Source of the DNA: Cacajao melanocephalus
Lineage: Eukaryota > Chordata > Mammalia > Primates > Pitheciidae
NCBI GenBank assembly: GCA_963573385.1
Contig: CAUYLG010076860.1
Location: 20,956 to 84,955, forward strand
DNA length: 64,000 bases
Direction: 5' to 3'
Positions 46,046 to 63,251 of this stretch are shown here, one piece after another; positions within the stretch are counted from its first letter, which is position 1, and each line of letters starts with the position of its first letter. A program made the translations under genes and the position numbers. The notes under the pieces are model-generated. The model saw only the letters and a program-made list of their open reading frames with translations. It searched no databases and was not told the origin of the DNA.

Positions 46046-46930
46046 TATTGAGATCATCCATCCCTGCTGCCTCTGACCATTCAGATCATTGCCACAGCTC
46101 TTTGACTGACCTCACTGCCTCCTGTCTTTTTCCTCCTTCACTCATTCTACGTACTACTCCCAGAGGGATCTTTCCAGACAGATCAGATCATATCATTTCC
46201 TTGCTCAAAAGCATTCAGGGGGTTCCAATTACCAATTGATTGAAATTGAAAACATCAGCCCCAAACCACTGTCCAGTGTCATGCACATGTACACATGTGC
46301 ATATACACACAGATATCTTTGTGGACGTAATGCCCCTAGGTTGCACTGTAATTTGTACACCGCCCTTTCTCAGCCTCTCCCCTATATACTCTGAGTGCCC
46401 CTCTCCCCCCCACACACATATTTGACCTCCTGTACCATGGAAACCTCACTGGTCCTCCCCACTCCCTGCCATCCCAGGGAAACAAATCACTCCCTCTTCA
46501 GCCCTTCCCCAGCATTTCACACAAGCTTCACTCATTTCCAGGCACTTACGACTTTGCCTCACGTGGCAGCTATTTATATGCAGGCCATGACCCTGTGGTC
46601 TCAGGCACCCTCCGTTTCCACCTCTCATTGCTCCCTTTGCCTCGTGGGATCCTGACTGCTCATTTACACATTGTCTAATCCCCTGGCCAAAGCTGTGCAA
46701 GGGCAGGAGCTGTGTCTGCCTCAGTGTCTAGAATAGCTGTGTCTAGAACTCCCTGATACTTGATGACTGAATGAAGCTTTGATTCCTTTCCATTCCCTGA
46801 GATCAGTGTCATTATGCACGTGTGCACATACAATGCCAGATTCATCCTTGTGTCTTTGTAGCATCTAACACAAATCATGGCCCAAAATAGATGCCCAGTA
46901 CATAGTTCTTGAATTGCTGAATGGCATTTC

Positions 46931-48250
46931 TTCCTGTTCATTTAGAATTCCGTCAGAAAACCTCTTTTCAAATTCTGTGCATTGCAGGTAAAGAGAAAAA
47001 TGGGGAGGGCTTGCTGACTGAGCCCCACGGAATGTCTACAGGATTGTGGTTGGTGCCCATGCCTGGGGTTCCCCACACGTGATTGCAACGTCTGCCCCCA
47101 CCTTCCTCAATGGGTAATATGCCCAGGATCCTCACAAATGCTTTCAAAGCCAGCTCCTGACTACCCCAGCAATTCGCTTCTGGGATGCTCTGACTCGTTT
47201 GACTTTTTCTGCTAAAGACTAAACAGAAGTTTTCATTAGAAAGGTACAAAAAAAAGTCTGAGCAGCCACCCACCCTCAACAGACCATGAGTTTTCTGGAG
47301 CAGAGGCCCCAGCTTACTTATCATGCACCTGAGCGCAATCTGCAGGTGCTCACTAGATGCTGACCTGCATGGCATGGTAAACAAGATGGTGGACAGAAAT
47401 CACCACCATGTGACTTGATCCTGCTTCTCCTGTCACAGAAACATTTGAAAAGTTAGGAATCTGATTTTTTTCCTGTTCATACCACAAACCTCCATACCTG
47501 CAGCTATACACAGCACCAGCCTCACATTTGGATTTGCCATTAAATTTGCCAGTAGCTTTGAAAAATGTCTCTTGACCCAGTCCATTTCTGTATCTTTCCG
47601 TAATGCATCTAATTCAACCTCATTTCTTCCTGCTAAAATAGCAACCTAAAAGCACTAAGAGTTAATTCTACGTAATTTGCTTCTTCAATACTTCAGATTT
47701 CTGCTATGCTTCTAAAAGCTACAATTTCATCCAATTTAAAAATTCTTACAGCCATAATTTGGCCCTTCTCTTCCCACGTCTAACTTATTCTCAGGCCACG
47801 TAACCCAGAAAATCATCTCTTAGAGAACATTATAAGAATTAAGATACAGTAAAGTTAAGAGTAAAACTTCAAGTGTTCAGGCTGAACGCCTAGCTCAGGT
47901 TTAGACGATGGGTACATGAGATAGGGGGAACCGAATAGATGCAGAGATGAGAAGAACAGGAAGTACAGGGCCCTGGGCCCGCAACGGCAGGAGGAAACCA
48001 TCTCCCCCTCCCCTCAAATACCTTTCTTTGCAGAAAATGAGTATTTTTTTTAAAAAACCTCACCTTCTATACACAGTAAAAAGCCTGTAAATTCACCTCT
48101 CTAGAAACACAATGTTAGGTAGACCAAGCACCAGGTGGTGGGAGAAATGGCTGCATTGTGGGATCATCTTTCAGTTTCTAGAGGAGGTCTGAGGCATGGT
48201 GACTAAAATTACAGAGCTGCTTTCAGGTCAGAAAACAAAGTACAAAGTGT
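46931..48250. other. Intronic unique sequence, no gene seen
   Basis: An antisense ORF of 138 codons (46968-47384) has no domain. Confidence 0.5.
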
Positions 48251-48498
48251 GTTTTTGTTTGTTTGTTTGTTTTTGAGACAGAGTCTCTCTCACCCAGGCT
48301 GGAGTACAGTGGTGCCATCTTGGTTCACTGTAACCTCCCTCTCCCTGGTTCAAGCTATTCTCGCAGCTGCTCAGCCTCCCAAGTAGCTGAGATTACAGGC
48401 CTGTACCACCATGCATGACTTCATAAAGACCAGGTTTTGACATGGTGTCCAGGCTGCTCTCAAACTCCTGACCTCAGGTGATCCACGGCACCCGCCCT
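48251..48498 (-). mobile_element. Diverged Alu with TTTG tail
   Basis: (TTTG)4 tail, GAGACAGAGTCTCTCTCACC, a shortened centre, and an end at CCTCAGGTGATCCACGGC. The 5' end is eroded. Confidence 0.88.
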
Positions 48499-48989
48499 CA
48501 AGGTGTGGTTCTTAACGGTAATAAGCCAATTTCCAAATGGCCTCTTTTCCCCTTTCTGTTTCGCATTTGCTACCCTGGCCAAACACCACATTCCCATGTG
48601 ATGGGAGAAAGGAATTCCAGAGCCATGAATTCGGGAGCGACGGGTGGGGTGCAGTACTCTGCGTTCTTTGTGTGGCTGTGAGGTACTGCCACTGGGTTTC
48701 CCAGTTCTTTTGACCTAGATTTTCTGCTTCCTCCCTTGCCCCCCTCAGCACACACATACCCACATGTCCTTAGTGACACCAACAGTCACATTTGATGTTA
48801 GAAACTATAAAGTTTTCTGTTCTCAGCAATCAAACTTAAATATGGGACACACTTTTATTTCTTCAGAGCAAATGACTAAATTCAAAACATATACACATAA
48901 TGCTTTAAAGAACGTATAAACCTTTCCATGTCCTATTCAGAGCTGGAGGCCTCCCTCATAAGAATATCACATTTGATGGAATTGTATTT
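48499..48989. other. Intronic unique sequence, no gene seen
   Basis: Nothing was recognised. Confidence 0.5.
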
Positions 48990-49200
48990 TTTTAAAAGAG
49001 TCTACACTTTCTGAAGAACTTTCAGGTACCAGGGCTCATTTGATCCTCACATCAGCTCTGTGAGGTGCCAGGTGGTTATTATTATCTCCGTTTTTCAAAT
49101 GGGTAATGGACTTGGCCAAGATCACATATCTAGTGACAGAGTCAAGCTAGAAACCAGGTCTTCTCATTCCAAACTCACAACACTATCCCCTTCCACCTTG
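48990..49200 (+). repeat. MIR
   Basis: GCTCATTTGATCCTCACATC, CTCTGTGAGGTGCCAGG, TCCGTTTTTCAAATGGG and AAACCAGGTCTTCTCATTCC. Confidence 0.85.
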
Positions 49201-49227
49201 GAGTGATGTTAGAAATAGGTCATCATC

Positions 49228-49537
49228 GGCCGGGCGCAGTGGCTCACACCTGTAATCTCAGCACATTGGGAGGCTGAGGCGGTTGGATCATGAGGTCAGA
49301 AGTTCGAAACCAGCCTGGCCAAAATGGTGAAACTCCATCTCTAATAAAAAAAAAAATACAAAAATTAGCCAGGCATGATGGCGGGTGTGCTACTCCCAGT
49401 AATCCCAGCTACTCAGGAGGCTGAGGCAGGAGGATTGCTTGAAACTGGAAGGCAGAGGTTGCAGTGAGCCAAGATCATGCCATTGCACTCCAGCCTGGGT
49501 GAAAATGCAAAACTCTGTCTCAAAATAAAAAAAAAAA
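49228..49537 (+). mobile_element. Alu (AluS/Sc-type), full length
   Basis: GGCCGGGCGCAGTGG; GGATCATGAGGTCAGAAG is Sc-like. Perfect 17-base target duplications AGAAATAGGTCATCATC at 49211-49227 and 49538-49554 suggest a comparatively young copy. Confidence 0.96.
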
Positions 49538-49599
49538 AGAAATAGGTCATCATCTCTGCTGAAGCACTTAGTTCTCTTACCATCATCTTCCCATCTTCT

Positions 49600-50725
49600 T
49601 TTCTGGGAGAAAGAAGCCCATGGGTCCTGTGACTTCAATTCCACCCACCTTCTGATGACTCTGAAACCCCAGGCTCCAATCTCAGCCTCTCTCCTCGGTC
49701 CAGACTGACATATCCAGTTGCTCCCTGACTTTTTCTTCTTAGTTGAAGAATTCAACTCACAATCACCCACATGCAATCTGAAGTCCATGAGCCCTTTCTC
49801 AGCCCTGCCTCCTCTCCTGTATCTTCTATTTTTGTAAAGCCATCACCACCTACTCAGTCTCCCAAGCCAGAAATCCAGAGGCATCCCAGAATCCTCTTCT
49901 CCCTTCACTTCCAAGATTGGTCAAGAAATCCTGCCTGTTTGCTTCCGGAATTTCTCTAAAATATGTCCTCGCCTCTTCTTAGCCCAAACTGCTTCGTCTC
50001 TTGCCTGGAGGCTCTGCTCATCTGCCTAGTTTCTCTCCCGGCTTTACCCTTCCAATCTACCTTAATGTTCTGATCTCTGATACAGAGCGCTTGCTCTCTC
50101 TCTATATCTGTGTCTCTCTATCTCAACCTCAATCTCTCTCTCTTTTTAATTAGAGACAGAGTCTCTGTCTATTTTCCAGGCTGGAGTACAGTGGTGCAAC
50201 CATAACTCACTTTACCCTTCAACTCCTGGGCACACGCAATCCTCCTACTTCAGCCTCCTGAGTAGCTGAGACTACAGGTGTGCAACCACCATGCCTTGCC
50301 AAGTTTTATTTGTATTTTTGTAGAGACAAGGTCTCACTTTGTTGAGCAGGCTGGTCTCAAACTCCTGGGCTCAAGCAATTTGTCCCACTTGGGCCTCCCA
50401 AAGGGCTGGGATTACAGGTATGAGCCATTGCACCCAGCCAGAGTTCTTTCTTAACTCTAATTCTTACTGTTCCCTGCTCAAAATTTTTTAAGGGATCCCC
50501 CTATATTTCAAGATAAAAATATAAACTTTTCCACATGGACCACAAAGCCCTGTATATCTAGTTTTCCCTCTCTCTACTCCTGGATTCGTAGTCTACATTC
50601 CAGCCACCTGGAGGCACTTTATTCCCAGAATGCACCACACCTCCTCAGAGTGGAAGGAGGAAGTTCCATTGCCATCTAACTTGGCCTCAGTAACTCCTTT
50701 CATTGCCGATGCAAGTGGTCCCTCC
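49600..50725 (+). mobile_element. L2 LINE region, split by an Alu
   Basis: GAAATCCTGCCTGTTTGC and CTTTACCCTTCCAATCTACC precede the Alu. After it CTGCTCAAAATTTTTTAAGG and GGACCACAAAGCCCTGTATA continue the L2 order (CCACAAGGCCCTG region). Confidence 0.65.
50143..50440 (-). mobile_element. Old Alu (AluJ-type) in L2
   Basis: AGAGACAGAGTCTCTGTCTA, GGGCTCAAGCAATTTGTCCC and GAGCCATTGCACCCAGCC. Confidence 0.93.
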
Positions 50726-50984
50726 TCCGCATATGGATGCCTTTTCTATTTCTGCTTTCCGCTTTATCATCGTACTTCTATCAGTTAAAATATTTTCAGA
50801 ACAAGAAACATAAACTAAAAAGTGGCTTAAACATAACAAAGACTTGTAATTTCTCAACTTCCAGAAGTAGAAAGGTGCCTGGGTATCATCTAATTCAGTG
50901 GGTCAGTGACATTATCAGGGTTCTTTTCGTCTTTTGTTCTGGTATCCTCATTTAGAATTATTGTTCTAGTCTATGTCATAGACT

Positions 50985-51255
50985 TAAAAAATTTTTTTTG
51001 TTTGAGACAGTCTTGCTCTGTCACCCAGGCTGGAGTGCAGTGGCGTGATCTCAGCTCATTGCAACCTCAGCTTCCTAGGTTCAAGTGATTCTCCTGCAGG
51101 TGTGCGCCACCAGGCCCGGTTACTTTTTGTATTTTTAGTAGAAACGGCGTTTTGCCATGATGGACAGGCTGATCTCGAACTCCTGGCCTCAAGTGATCAA
51201 TCTGCCTCAGCCTCCCAAAGTTCTGGGATCACAGGCGTGAGCCACCACACCTGGC
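50985..51255 (-). mobile_element. Alu with central loss
   Basis: GAGACAGTCTTGCTCTGTCA; the junction CTCCTGCAGGTGTGCGCC shows a deletion of about 30 bases in the right arm; ends GCCACCACACCTGGCC. Confidence 0.93.
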
Positions 51256-51593
51256 CTCAGACTTTCAAAACATTCTCAGTGGCAGTACAAAATATTTGTC
51301 TTTTAATGGTGAATCTCATTTTTTGAGAAACCAGAAGCCACATACAGTCAAGTCTGATGAGAAATATGAGTAACCAAGGTAGGCAGTAACATTTGGGGTC
51401 ATAGTCAAGGTAAGGCCACAGAGTAACAAGACAGAACTTAAAGCAAGTTTAGAAAAGGCATCCCAAGTATCTTGAGTTCCAGCCAAACTATCTGTGAAAC
51501 ACACAGCATGTGAACACAAAGAGTTACTGTTTTCAAAGCTAGCCCCACTGGGATGTTTACGTTTGAATCTGCCCGTTTAAAAAACAAAAACAT
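51256..51593. other. Intronic unique sequence, no feature seen
   Basis: Nothing was recognised. Confidence 0.5.
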
Positions 51594-51864
51594 GGCCAGG
51601 CGTGGTGGCTCACGCTTGTAATCCTAGCACTTTGGGAGGCTGAGGTGGGCAGATCACCTGAGGTCAGGAGTTCGAGACCAGCCTAACCAACATGGAGAAA
51701 CCCCATTTCTACTAAAATACAAAATCAGCCCGGCGTGGTGGTGTGTGCCTGTAATCCCAGCTACTTGGGAGGCTGAGGCAGAGGTTGTGGTGAACCAAGA
51801 TGGCACCACTACACTCTAGCCTGGGCAAAAGAGCAAAACTCCATCTCAAAAAAAAAAAAAAAAA
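51594..51864 (+). mobile_element. Alu (AluS-type), first of a tandem pair
   Basis: GGCCAGGCGTGGTGGCTCAC; short loss before GAGGCAGAGGTTGTGGTGAA; long A tail. Confidence 0.95.
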
Positions 51865-51871
51865 TTTTAAA

Positions 51872-52641
<770 letters not shown>

Positions 52642-52733
52642 ATTTTAAGTAACCAAGAGGAGTGGTTTAAGGCGGAGCTTGGGAGCCAGGAAGGATATGT
52701 GCCCAAGAATTTCATAGACATCCAGTTTCCCGA
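52642..52733 (+). CDS. GRAP2: GRAP2 second coding exon (residues 27-57, rest of N-terminal SH3)
   Basis: After a TTCCATGTAG acceptor the 92-base exon reads ILSNQEEWFKAELGSQEGYV and then PKNFIDIQFP, ending with the first two bases (GA) of a split codon before donor GTAAGT. Trp34 (in EEWFKAE), Pro47 and Phe50 (in GYVPKNF) are the conserved SH3 ligand-groove residues. Joined to the previous exon this gives a complete SH3 of about 56 residues. The split codon becomes Glu57 with the next exon; human GADS, as I recall it, has Lys here, whereas mouse has Glu. Because 92 is not a multiple of three, skipping this exon would shift the frame. It is flanked by oppositely oriented Alus. Confidence 0.96.
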
Positions 52734-52983
52734 GTAAGTATTCGCAGCCTGCTGAGATGGGCCTACCCACACACACTCCTCTTACTTTTCCAGCAGTCAC
52801 TAAAATTATCCATGCGAACCCAAGACATTGTCAAAAATGGCTGCCTCTGGAGAGCTTTCCGGAGAGCCTCCAGGACGTGCAGCTAAAGGACAAGGCAGGA
52901 GGGAGACTTTGCATGCCATTTCATTCCCGTTTGATTTTTATACCATGTGCATGTATTGCTATTTAAAATTTTTCTTTCCTTTT

Positions 52984-53280
52984 CTTTTTTTTTTTTGTGA
53001 GTCAGGGTCTCACTCTGTTGCCCAGCCTGGAGTGCAGTGACGCCATCACCACTCACTGCAGCCTCAAACTCCTGGGCTCAAGTGATTCTCTCACCTCAGC
53101 CTCCTGAGTAGCCGGGATTGCAGGCACATGCCCCCACACCTGGCTAATTTTTGTATTTTTAGTAGAAACAGGATTTCACCATGTTGGCCAGGCTGGTCTC
53201 AAACTCCTGACCTCAAGTGATCTGCCTGCTTCAGCCTCCCAAAGTGCTGGGATTACAGGCGTGAGCCACCATGTGCAGCC
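52984..53280 (-). mobile_element. Alu (AluS/J)
   Basis: GAGTCAGGGTCTCACTCTGT to GAGCCACCATGTGCAGCC. It lies 250 bases after the 52642-52733 exon, in inverse orientation to the Alus before it. Confidence 0.95.
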
Positions 53281-53291
53281 TATTTTAAGTT

Positions 53292-53595
53292 CTAGGTTGT
53301 TTTGTTTTGTTTTGAGATGGAGTCTTGCTCTTTTGCCCAGGCTGGAGTACAGTGGTGCGATCTTAGCTCACTGCAAACTGGGTCTCCTGTGTTCAAGCGA
53401 TTCTCCTGCCTCAGCCTCCCTAGTAGATGGAATTACAGGTACACACCACCACACCTGGCTAATTTTTGTATTTTTAGTAGAGATGGGGTTTCACCATGAT
53501 GGGCAGCCTGGTCTCAAATTCTTGACCTGAGGTGATCCGCCCACCTCAGCCCCCCAAAGTGCTTGGATTACAGGTATGAGCCACTGCACCCTGCC
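53292..53595 (-). mobile_element. Alu (AluS-type)
   Basis: (TTTTG)3 tail, GAGATGGAGTCTTGCTCTTT to GAGCCACTGCACCCTGCC; target duplications TATTTTAAGTT at 53281-53291 and 53596-53606. Confidence 0.96.
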
Positions 53596-53606
53596 TATTT
53601 TAAGTT

Positions 53607-54289
53607 TTTATAAAATGAGTTTGTAAACTCAAATTTCAATCACAGTGTTCCCTAGAATTCCGAAGGGGGCACTATTGACCACCCACTTTGATTGCTGCTC
53701 TCCTAAGCACTTCTTTGTGCTCTCCCAATCCTAACCATCCTCACCAGGCTCTCAGCCTTCACTCTGGGCAGACAGACACTCCCTGGCTTCGGTAAAGCGT
53801 ACTCACCCTAGTGTGAGAAGTCAGTGGGGGAAAGGGGAAATTCCCTTCCTAAAGAGGAAATGAAAAATGGTGATTGGGCCTCATTTGTCTCAAGAATTGA
53901 CCACAAGGGTTAGATAGAAATCTAATCTTGTCTCAGAACCAGTGTCTGGCTTAAAGAGCAAAAGTTTGTAGAAAACCACAGTAGTATTGGTGACTCCAGT
54001 GACGTGCAAGAGCACTGCTCATGGTGAACCGGTGCGGACCACCAAGCCAAGAGAGCGACCACTGACCTTGACGGGGCCCTCGATGCTGCCCAGGAATCTG
54101 CTAGGTGACCTCCGCATACCCCACCTGCTCCTCAAACCTCCAGCCCCTCCGGGCATCACTCTTAGCCCATAGCCTTGATTCCAGGTTCTCTGGAACAATG
54201 AAAGCCACCAGAGGTGAAGCTCCCAGATCCCCCACCCCCACCTCCACCACATTCACCTGCCTCCTGCAGGTGCGCTCAAACAGTCGGCC
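53607..54289. other. Intronic unique sequence, no gene seen
   Basis: Nothing was recognised. Confidence 0.5.
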
Positions 54290-55345
<1,056 letters not shown>

Positions 55346-56806
55346 TTGAAACCGTGGCCACTCATGTCTAATATGCAATATTTGGTAATTTTTACAAATC
55401 TTGAAAGAAGCCCCCATCAGATTTCAGTCGGAAGACAAATGTATATTTCCTAAATCCCCTTCACTTCTAAAATATTTCCTTTGCGATATGGCTGCGGTGG
55501 CGCATACCTCATTCCTTCTCCCATCCCCATTACATTTCCTTCACATGGCAGTGGTGTGTGTAGTGTTCTCTTATTTAACCCTGTAGAACTGTGTGGCAAA
55601 TACTCGGGCAGAATCTCCAGGCCACCAGAAACTGCTGCTTTCAGCCCCCCTCGGAGCACAGCCAACCTTCTCCCTCAGTCCCAGGTCTCCAATAAATACA
55701 TCCTTCCTGCTACCCTTGTCTCAGATTTCCAGACTCTGGAAAGCACAGAGAATTGCTTACAAAGGAATCCAAAGCCAAGGCCTGACCAAAGCTAAAGGAA
55801 CATGCATATGAGCCTTCTGGTGGCAGCAATTAGAGCAGTCACCTTGAAGCAATGTGACACAGTCCCACCTTTGGCCGCTGAATGATTGCAGACACCATTT
55901 TGCTTGTCTGTGGTCGAGAGAGGTCTCTGGCCTCCTGCCTTGAGGCTGCAGCCACAGCTTGCCTGGCTCTGTGAAAGTGTTTGACCTATTTCATACATGC
56001 CACACTGTGTGCAGCTGTACTTCCAGGAGCTGCCACCCTGACCATTCCGCTGAAAGAGCAGTTTCTCCTGTTTGTTCTTTTCCACAGTAAAGATGATTTC
56101 CCAGCCTGGATTTTTGGGGGCGGGCCCAGGATCTGGTTGTATAGACGCCGCTCTCTGGCTGCTGCCAGCCTGGCTCCTTTCTAAGTGTGTACACTGGGCT
56201 CCCTAGGAACACTGCAGCCTCTGCTAGGCGCACTGAGCACAGCCCCTTTGTGCTCCAAGCCAGGGCATACAGTGTGACGTCCTGGGCTATAACTCTCCTT
56301 TAATGCCCAGGGAGGAGCCTCTAGACCACTGAGGCCCCAGTGTGGGCATAAGCGCCCCAGGCCCTGCTCAGCCGACTGCACCTGGTTGGCCACAGTGCCT
56401 GAAGCGGTCCCTTCCTTCCTGGGTGCATCCTCTGTCCCCGCAGCTCTGGTCTATCTCTTCCGCAGCTGCCAGCAGGCGGCTGCTTCCTGCAGTGAGTCAC
56501 TCCCACACTGCCCCATTTTGGTGCAGCGACACATTTCCATGATTCGTTTCCCAGGCTGGAGAGAGACTTCTCCTGGAGAGAAGGAACAAAGAGGGTGAGT
56601 CAAGGGGAATGCTCCCTCGCCTTTCCTGAAAGCCGCCTGGAGTACTGGTTTGATTTCAAAAAGCACCTGGTCCCTCTTTGGTCTCTCTCTGCTCCCTACT
56701 GTACAGAGTCCCCAGCCTCTTTCCCTCTGGGTCATCTCTTCTGCACATCTCCTTCCTGTCACTCCTGTGTCTCATCCTGATCCTCTGGTTTGATCTTGTC
56801 CCACAG
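55346..56806. other. Intronic unique sequence before the third GRAP2 coding exon
   Basis: 1.5 kb with no recognised repeat. The piece 56100-56600 is GC-richer with overlapping chance ORFs on both strands. No second set of splice-bounded coding blocks was found. Confidence 0.5.
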
Positions 56807-56926
56807 ATGGTTTCACGAAGGCCTCTCTCGACACCAGGCAGAGAACTTACTCATGGGCAAGGAGGTTGGTTTCTTCATCATCCGGGCCAGCCAGAGCTCG
56901 CCAGGGGACTTCTCCATCTCTGTCAG
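56807..56926 (+). CDS. GRAP2: GRAP2 third coding exon (residues 57-97, first half of SH2)
   Basis: The acceptor CCCACAG is followed by 120 bases that complete Glu57 and encode WFHEGLSRHQAENLLMGKEV and on to DFSISV. This is the first half of an SH2 domain. WFHEGLSR is the standard entry (the WYHG/WFHE type). Arg65 corresponds to the alpha-A arginine, and Arg83 in FIIRASQ is the invariant beta-B5 arginine (FLVRES position) that binds phosphotyrosine. The exon ends with AG, the first two bases of Arg97, before GTACTG. The length is a multiple of three, so skipping would keep the frame but remove the phosphotyrosine pocket. Confidence 0.97.
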
Positions 56927-57637
56927 GTACTGATCATTCCTGACACCGCCTTGGCCTTTCTGGGCCTGTTAACCTCCCAGAATGCTGAAGTGACCTCTGG
57001 AACATGACCTAGTGATCAGAAGCATGGTGGCCAATGGGCCAAGCACAGCAGTACCTTCACAACCTTCCCAAAACATGCATACACCACTCTTTAGCACACT
57101 GGTGTGTGTTCAAAATTATTTCTACGCCCATCTTTCCTCTACTTCATCTTTATGCCTTTAACAGTGTCTTGCACAAAATAGAGACACTCAGTATTTGTGG
57201 CAGGAAGGAGGGGAAGGAGGAGGAGAACTCCCACTTGTCCACATCCATCTGGGGGTTTAAATCTTAACCTTTTCTTTTACGATTGATGCATATCTGAAGA
57301 AGAGTCAGGGAAAAATAGAAATCTCAAGTCATTGCTGTAGGATATACAGGGGCGGAATAGGTGTGGTACCTTTCTTCGCCCATCAGAAGAGTCACAGCTG
57401 ACACTCCTGCAAAAGACAGATTAACGAGGAAAGTGAACAAATTTATTTAGTCAAAGATTCGTGTGACACAGAAGCCTTCAAAAATGAAGACCTAAGACCC
57501 AGGGAAAGCCGTCTATTTTTATGCTTAGGTTAAATGAAGGGTAGACAGCCCTGTAGAAATGGGATTGGACAAAGGGGGTTTGATCTAAGATAACAGACTG
57601 AGGTGGGAAACTGAGCAAGGCCTGTCCTGAATCTTCT
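56927..57637. other. Intronic sequence, possible unidentified old repeat in its second half
   Basis: 57340-57630 (AAGACCTAAGACCCAGGGAA, TTATGCTTAGGTTAAATGAA) and 57930-58140 beyond the Alu read like one old interspersed repeat that I recognise in style but cannot name. Confidence 0.35.
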
Positions 57638-57925
57638 TTCTTTCTTTCTTTCTTTCTTTTTTTTTTTTTTTTTTGAGATAGGGTGTCTATCTGTTGCCCA
57701 GGCCAGAGTGCAGTGTTGTAGTCATGGCTCACCACAGCCTCCATGTTCCAGGCTCAAACAATCCTCCCACCTCAGTCTCTCGAGCAGCTGAGGATACAGG
57801 TACATACCACCATACCTGGCTAATTTTTTTTTACTTATTTTTTGTAGAGACCAGGTCTTACTGTGTTGCGTAGGCTGGTCTCAAACTCCTGGGCTCAAGC
57901 AATCCTCCTGCCTTGGCCTCCCCCA
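57638..57925 (-). mobile_element. Old Alu (AluJ-type) with TTTC tail, 5' end lost
   Basis: (TTTC)5 and poly-T, GAGATAGGGTGTCTATCTGT, GGGCTCAAGCAATCCTCCTG. It stops at CCTTGGCCTCCC. Confidence 0.93.
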
Positions 57926-58850
57926 CAGTGACCCTTCTAGTCTCTCTAACCCACTGTGAGGAAGAGGAATTCTAATTTCTTACGACTCACTCTGGGGGAG
58001 AAAGAGGAGCAGGAGACAGGAGGGCAGGAGAACCCCAAAGGTGGACTTTGCTTCCAAGGCTGCTTCTGAAGCCTTCCGATCTCCTCTGGTTCAAAGCACT
58101 CAGCATGCCAAGGGGTGTCGTTTTCTGAGCCCCAACAAATACATGTATAGTTAGTTGTTGGCAGCTGAATAAAAAGAAAGGCTTCTTCAACACAGTACAG
58201 TACAGCAAAACCGAAAACAACAGAACAGAGCCAAGGAGGGCCAGGAGCGCGGGAGGACTGTAACAGGAAGTCTCACTAAGGGGTGGCACCCTGTAGGAAG
58301 TGGCTCAGTCCACGTGTAGACATTACACAGCCCTAAACTCGGAAGCCCGATTCCGAACACACTGTGTGTGGTCAGCATGTTGGGGATCACAAGTCACGTA
58401 TCAGACTTGACCACATGTGAAACTACAAGAATGTAATGGGGTTAGCAGATCGGGAGAAGTACAGTAAAAGCTTACTACCAAGTTACTGACAGGAAATACC
58501 GATCTGGTTTATTCAATGTATTTTGAAAGGCATGCAGCTTTTCCTTTTTGTTTTTAGTACAGAAATCCAATCTCAGGTAATAAACCATGGCCACTTTGCT
58601 ATTTAGAAAGAATGGATATTTTAAAGCATAGGTAGGAAAGACCAACAACAGGTCAACAATTTGTATCATGCATAACTTTAAAGTGGTCTCTTTAGCGCTG
58701 CCCTTGCAACCTTGCTTAAACTCTTAATTTTCCTCAACAAAAACTTTCTTTTTATAGCTTGGGGAATGGTAAAGTTTAGTTCAGGCCAATATTGATGTAT
58801 CCCAAATTGTAATCTTGTTAGGTCTTCATTAATGAAATTTTGCTCCATTA
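57926..58850. other. Intronic sequence, no gene seen
   Basis: Nothing further was recognised. Confidence 0.45.
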
Positions 58851-58860
58851 ACATATATTA

Positions 58861-59178
<318 letters not shown>

Positions 59179-59239
59179 TTAGAAAAATATAGTTACACAT
59201 ATATTTAACATGTATGTATATATATTACAAGTCAAATCT

Positions 59240-59535
<296 letters not shown>

Positions 59536-59685
59536 AAGTCAAATCTATTTATTAAGACTTCCCTCTCTGCCCCGTCATAAACTTGACCAAGTAATTTGTT
59601 AGACTGAGGGGTATCTCTTGGGCCTTTGGTTTGCATGAAGATGAGTCTGGCTTTTTCAGCTAGAAACTATGGTTTTTGCGGGGTT

Positions 59686-62317
<2,632 letters not shown>

Positions 62318-62399
62318 TAGAGAGTTTAGGCAGCCCAAGTTCTCACTCGAATCACCAGGAAAAATGCATAGGCTGGGCAGATCCTCTGAGTAGACTGAA

Positions 62400-62560
62400 A
62401 GACGGAACTCAGAACTCTGAGTGCAACACTTCCTAGCTGTGTGACTTTGGAAGTTCTCTGAGCCTCAGTCTCCTCATCCATAAAATAGGGATAATGGTAA
62501 TATCTACCTCCCAGGGTGGCTATGAAGGTGGGAGAAGATAATGTGTCCCATGCCTCCTGT
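62400..62560 (-). repeat. MIR
   Basis: TTCCTAGCTGTGTGACTTTG, TGAGCCTCAGTCTCCTCATC, CATAAAATAGGGATAATGG. Confidence 0.85.
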
Positions 62561-62623
62561 TACTCCTCATCACACTGCACTCAACAAACATCAGCTCTTA
62601 ACTGCAGGTGCTGGGTTTTCTTT

Positions 62624-62929
<306 letters not shown>

Positions 62930-63251
62930 CAGGTGCTATTTTTTGTTATTTGTAGACATTGCTACACCAAAGTTTTCAACCGAGCTTAAGAGTTGCCCAA
63001 GGATGAAGGAGTTGGGGGTGCTACAGACAGGGACATTAAGGAACAGCGTAGAGTCTGGGAACTAAATCAGCAGGTGGAGTGTGATGACAGAATTAGGGGT
63101 GGGGAGGACACAGGAGGAGAAATCTGCACTTGCCTTGCTGTTGGAACTGTTTGGAATACAGAGTGTTGCTTTAAAAGAAAATGCATCAGACAGACCTGAT
63201 TTAATCGCTTAGCTACTCTTATTACCTAGCCAAGTTAAGAAACCTGAGTAT
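62930..63251. other. Intronic unique sequence before the L1
   Basis: Nothing was recognised. It is the 5' flank of the L1 insertion. Confidence 0.5.

Larger units (their letters stand above)
44890..46930 (+). mobile_element. Long L2 LINE with reverse-transcriptase-region remnants
   Basis: CTTCCTCACCTCCCACTCAT at 44919, CGCCAGTGATCTCC, GGTTCTTCTCCTCCCTTCCT, CTGACCTTGCTCTTGAACTC, AGGGATCTTTCCAGACAGAT at 46164, and two tail-like ends (CAGGAGCTGTGTCTGCCTCA at about 46703; CAGTACATAGTTCTTGAATT at 46897) are in L2 order. No long open frame remains. Two opposed MIRs sit inside. Confidence 0.75.
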
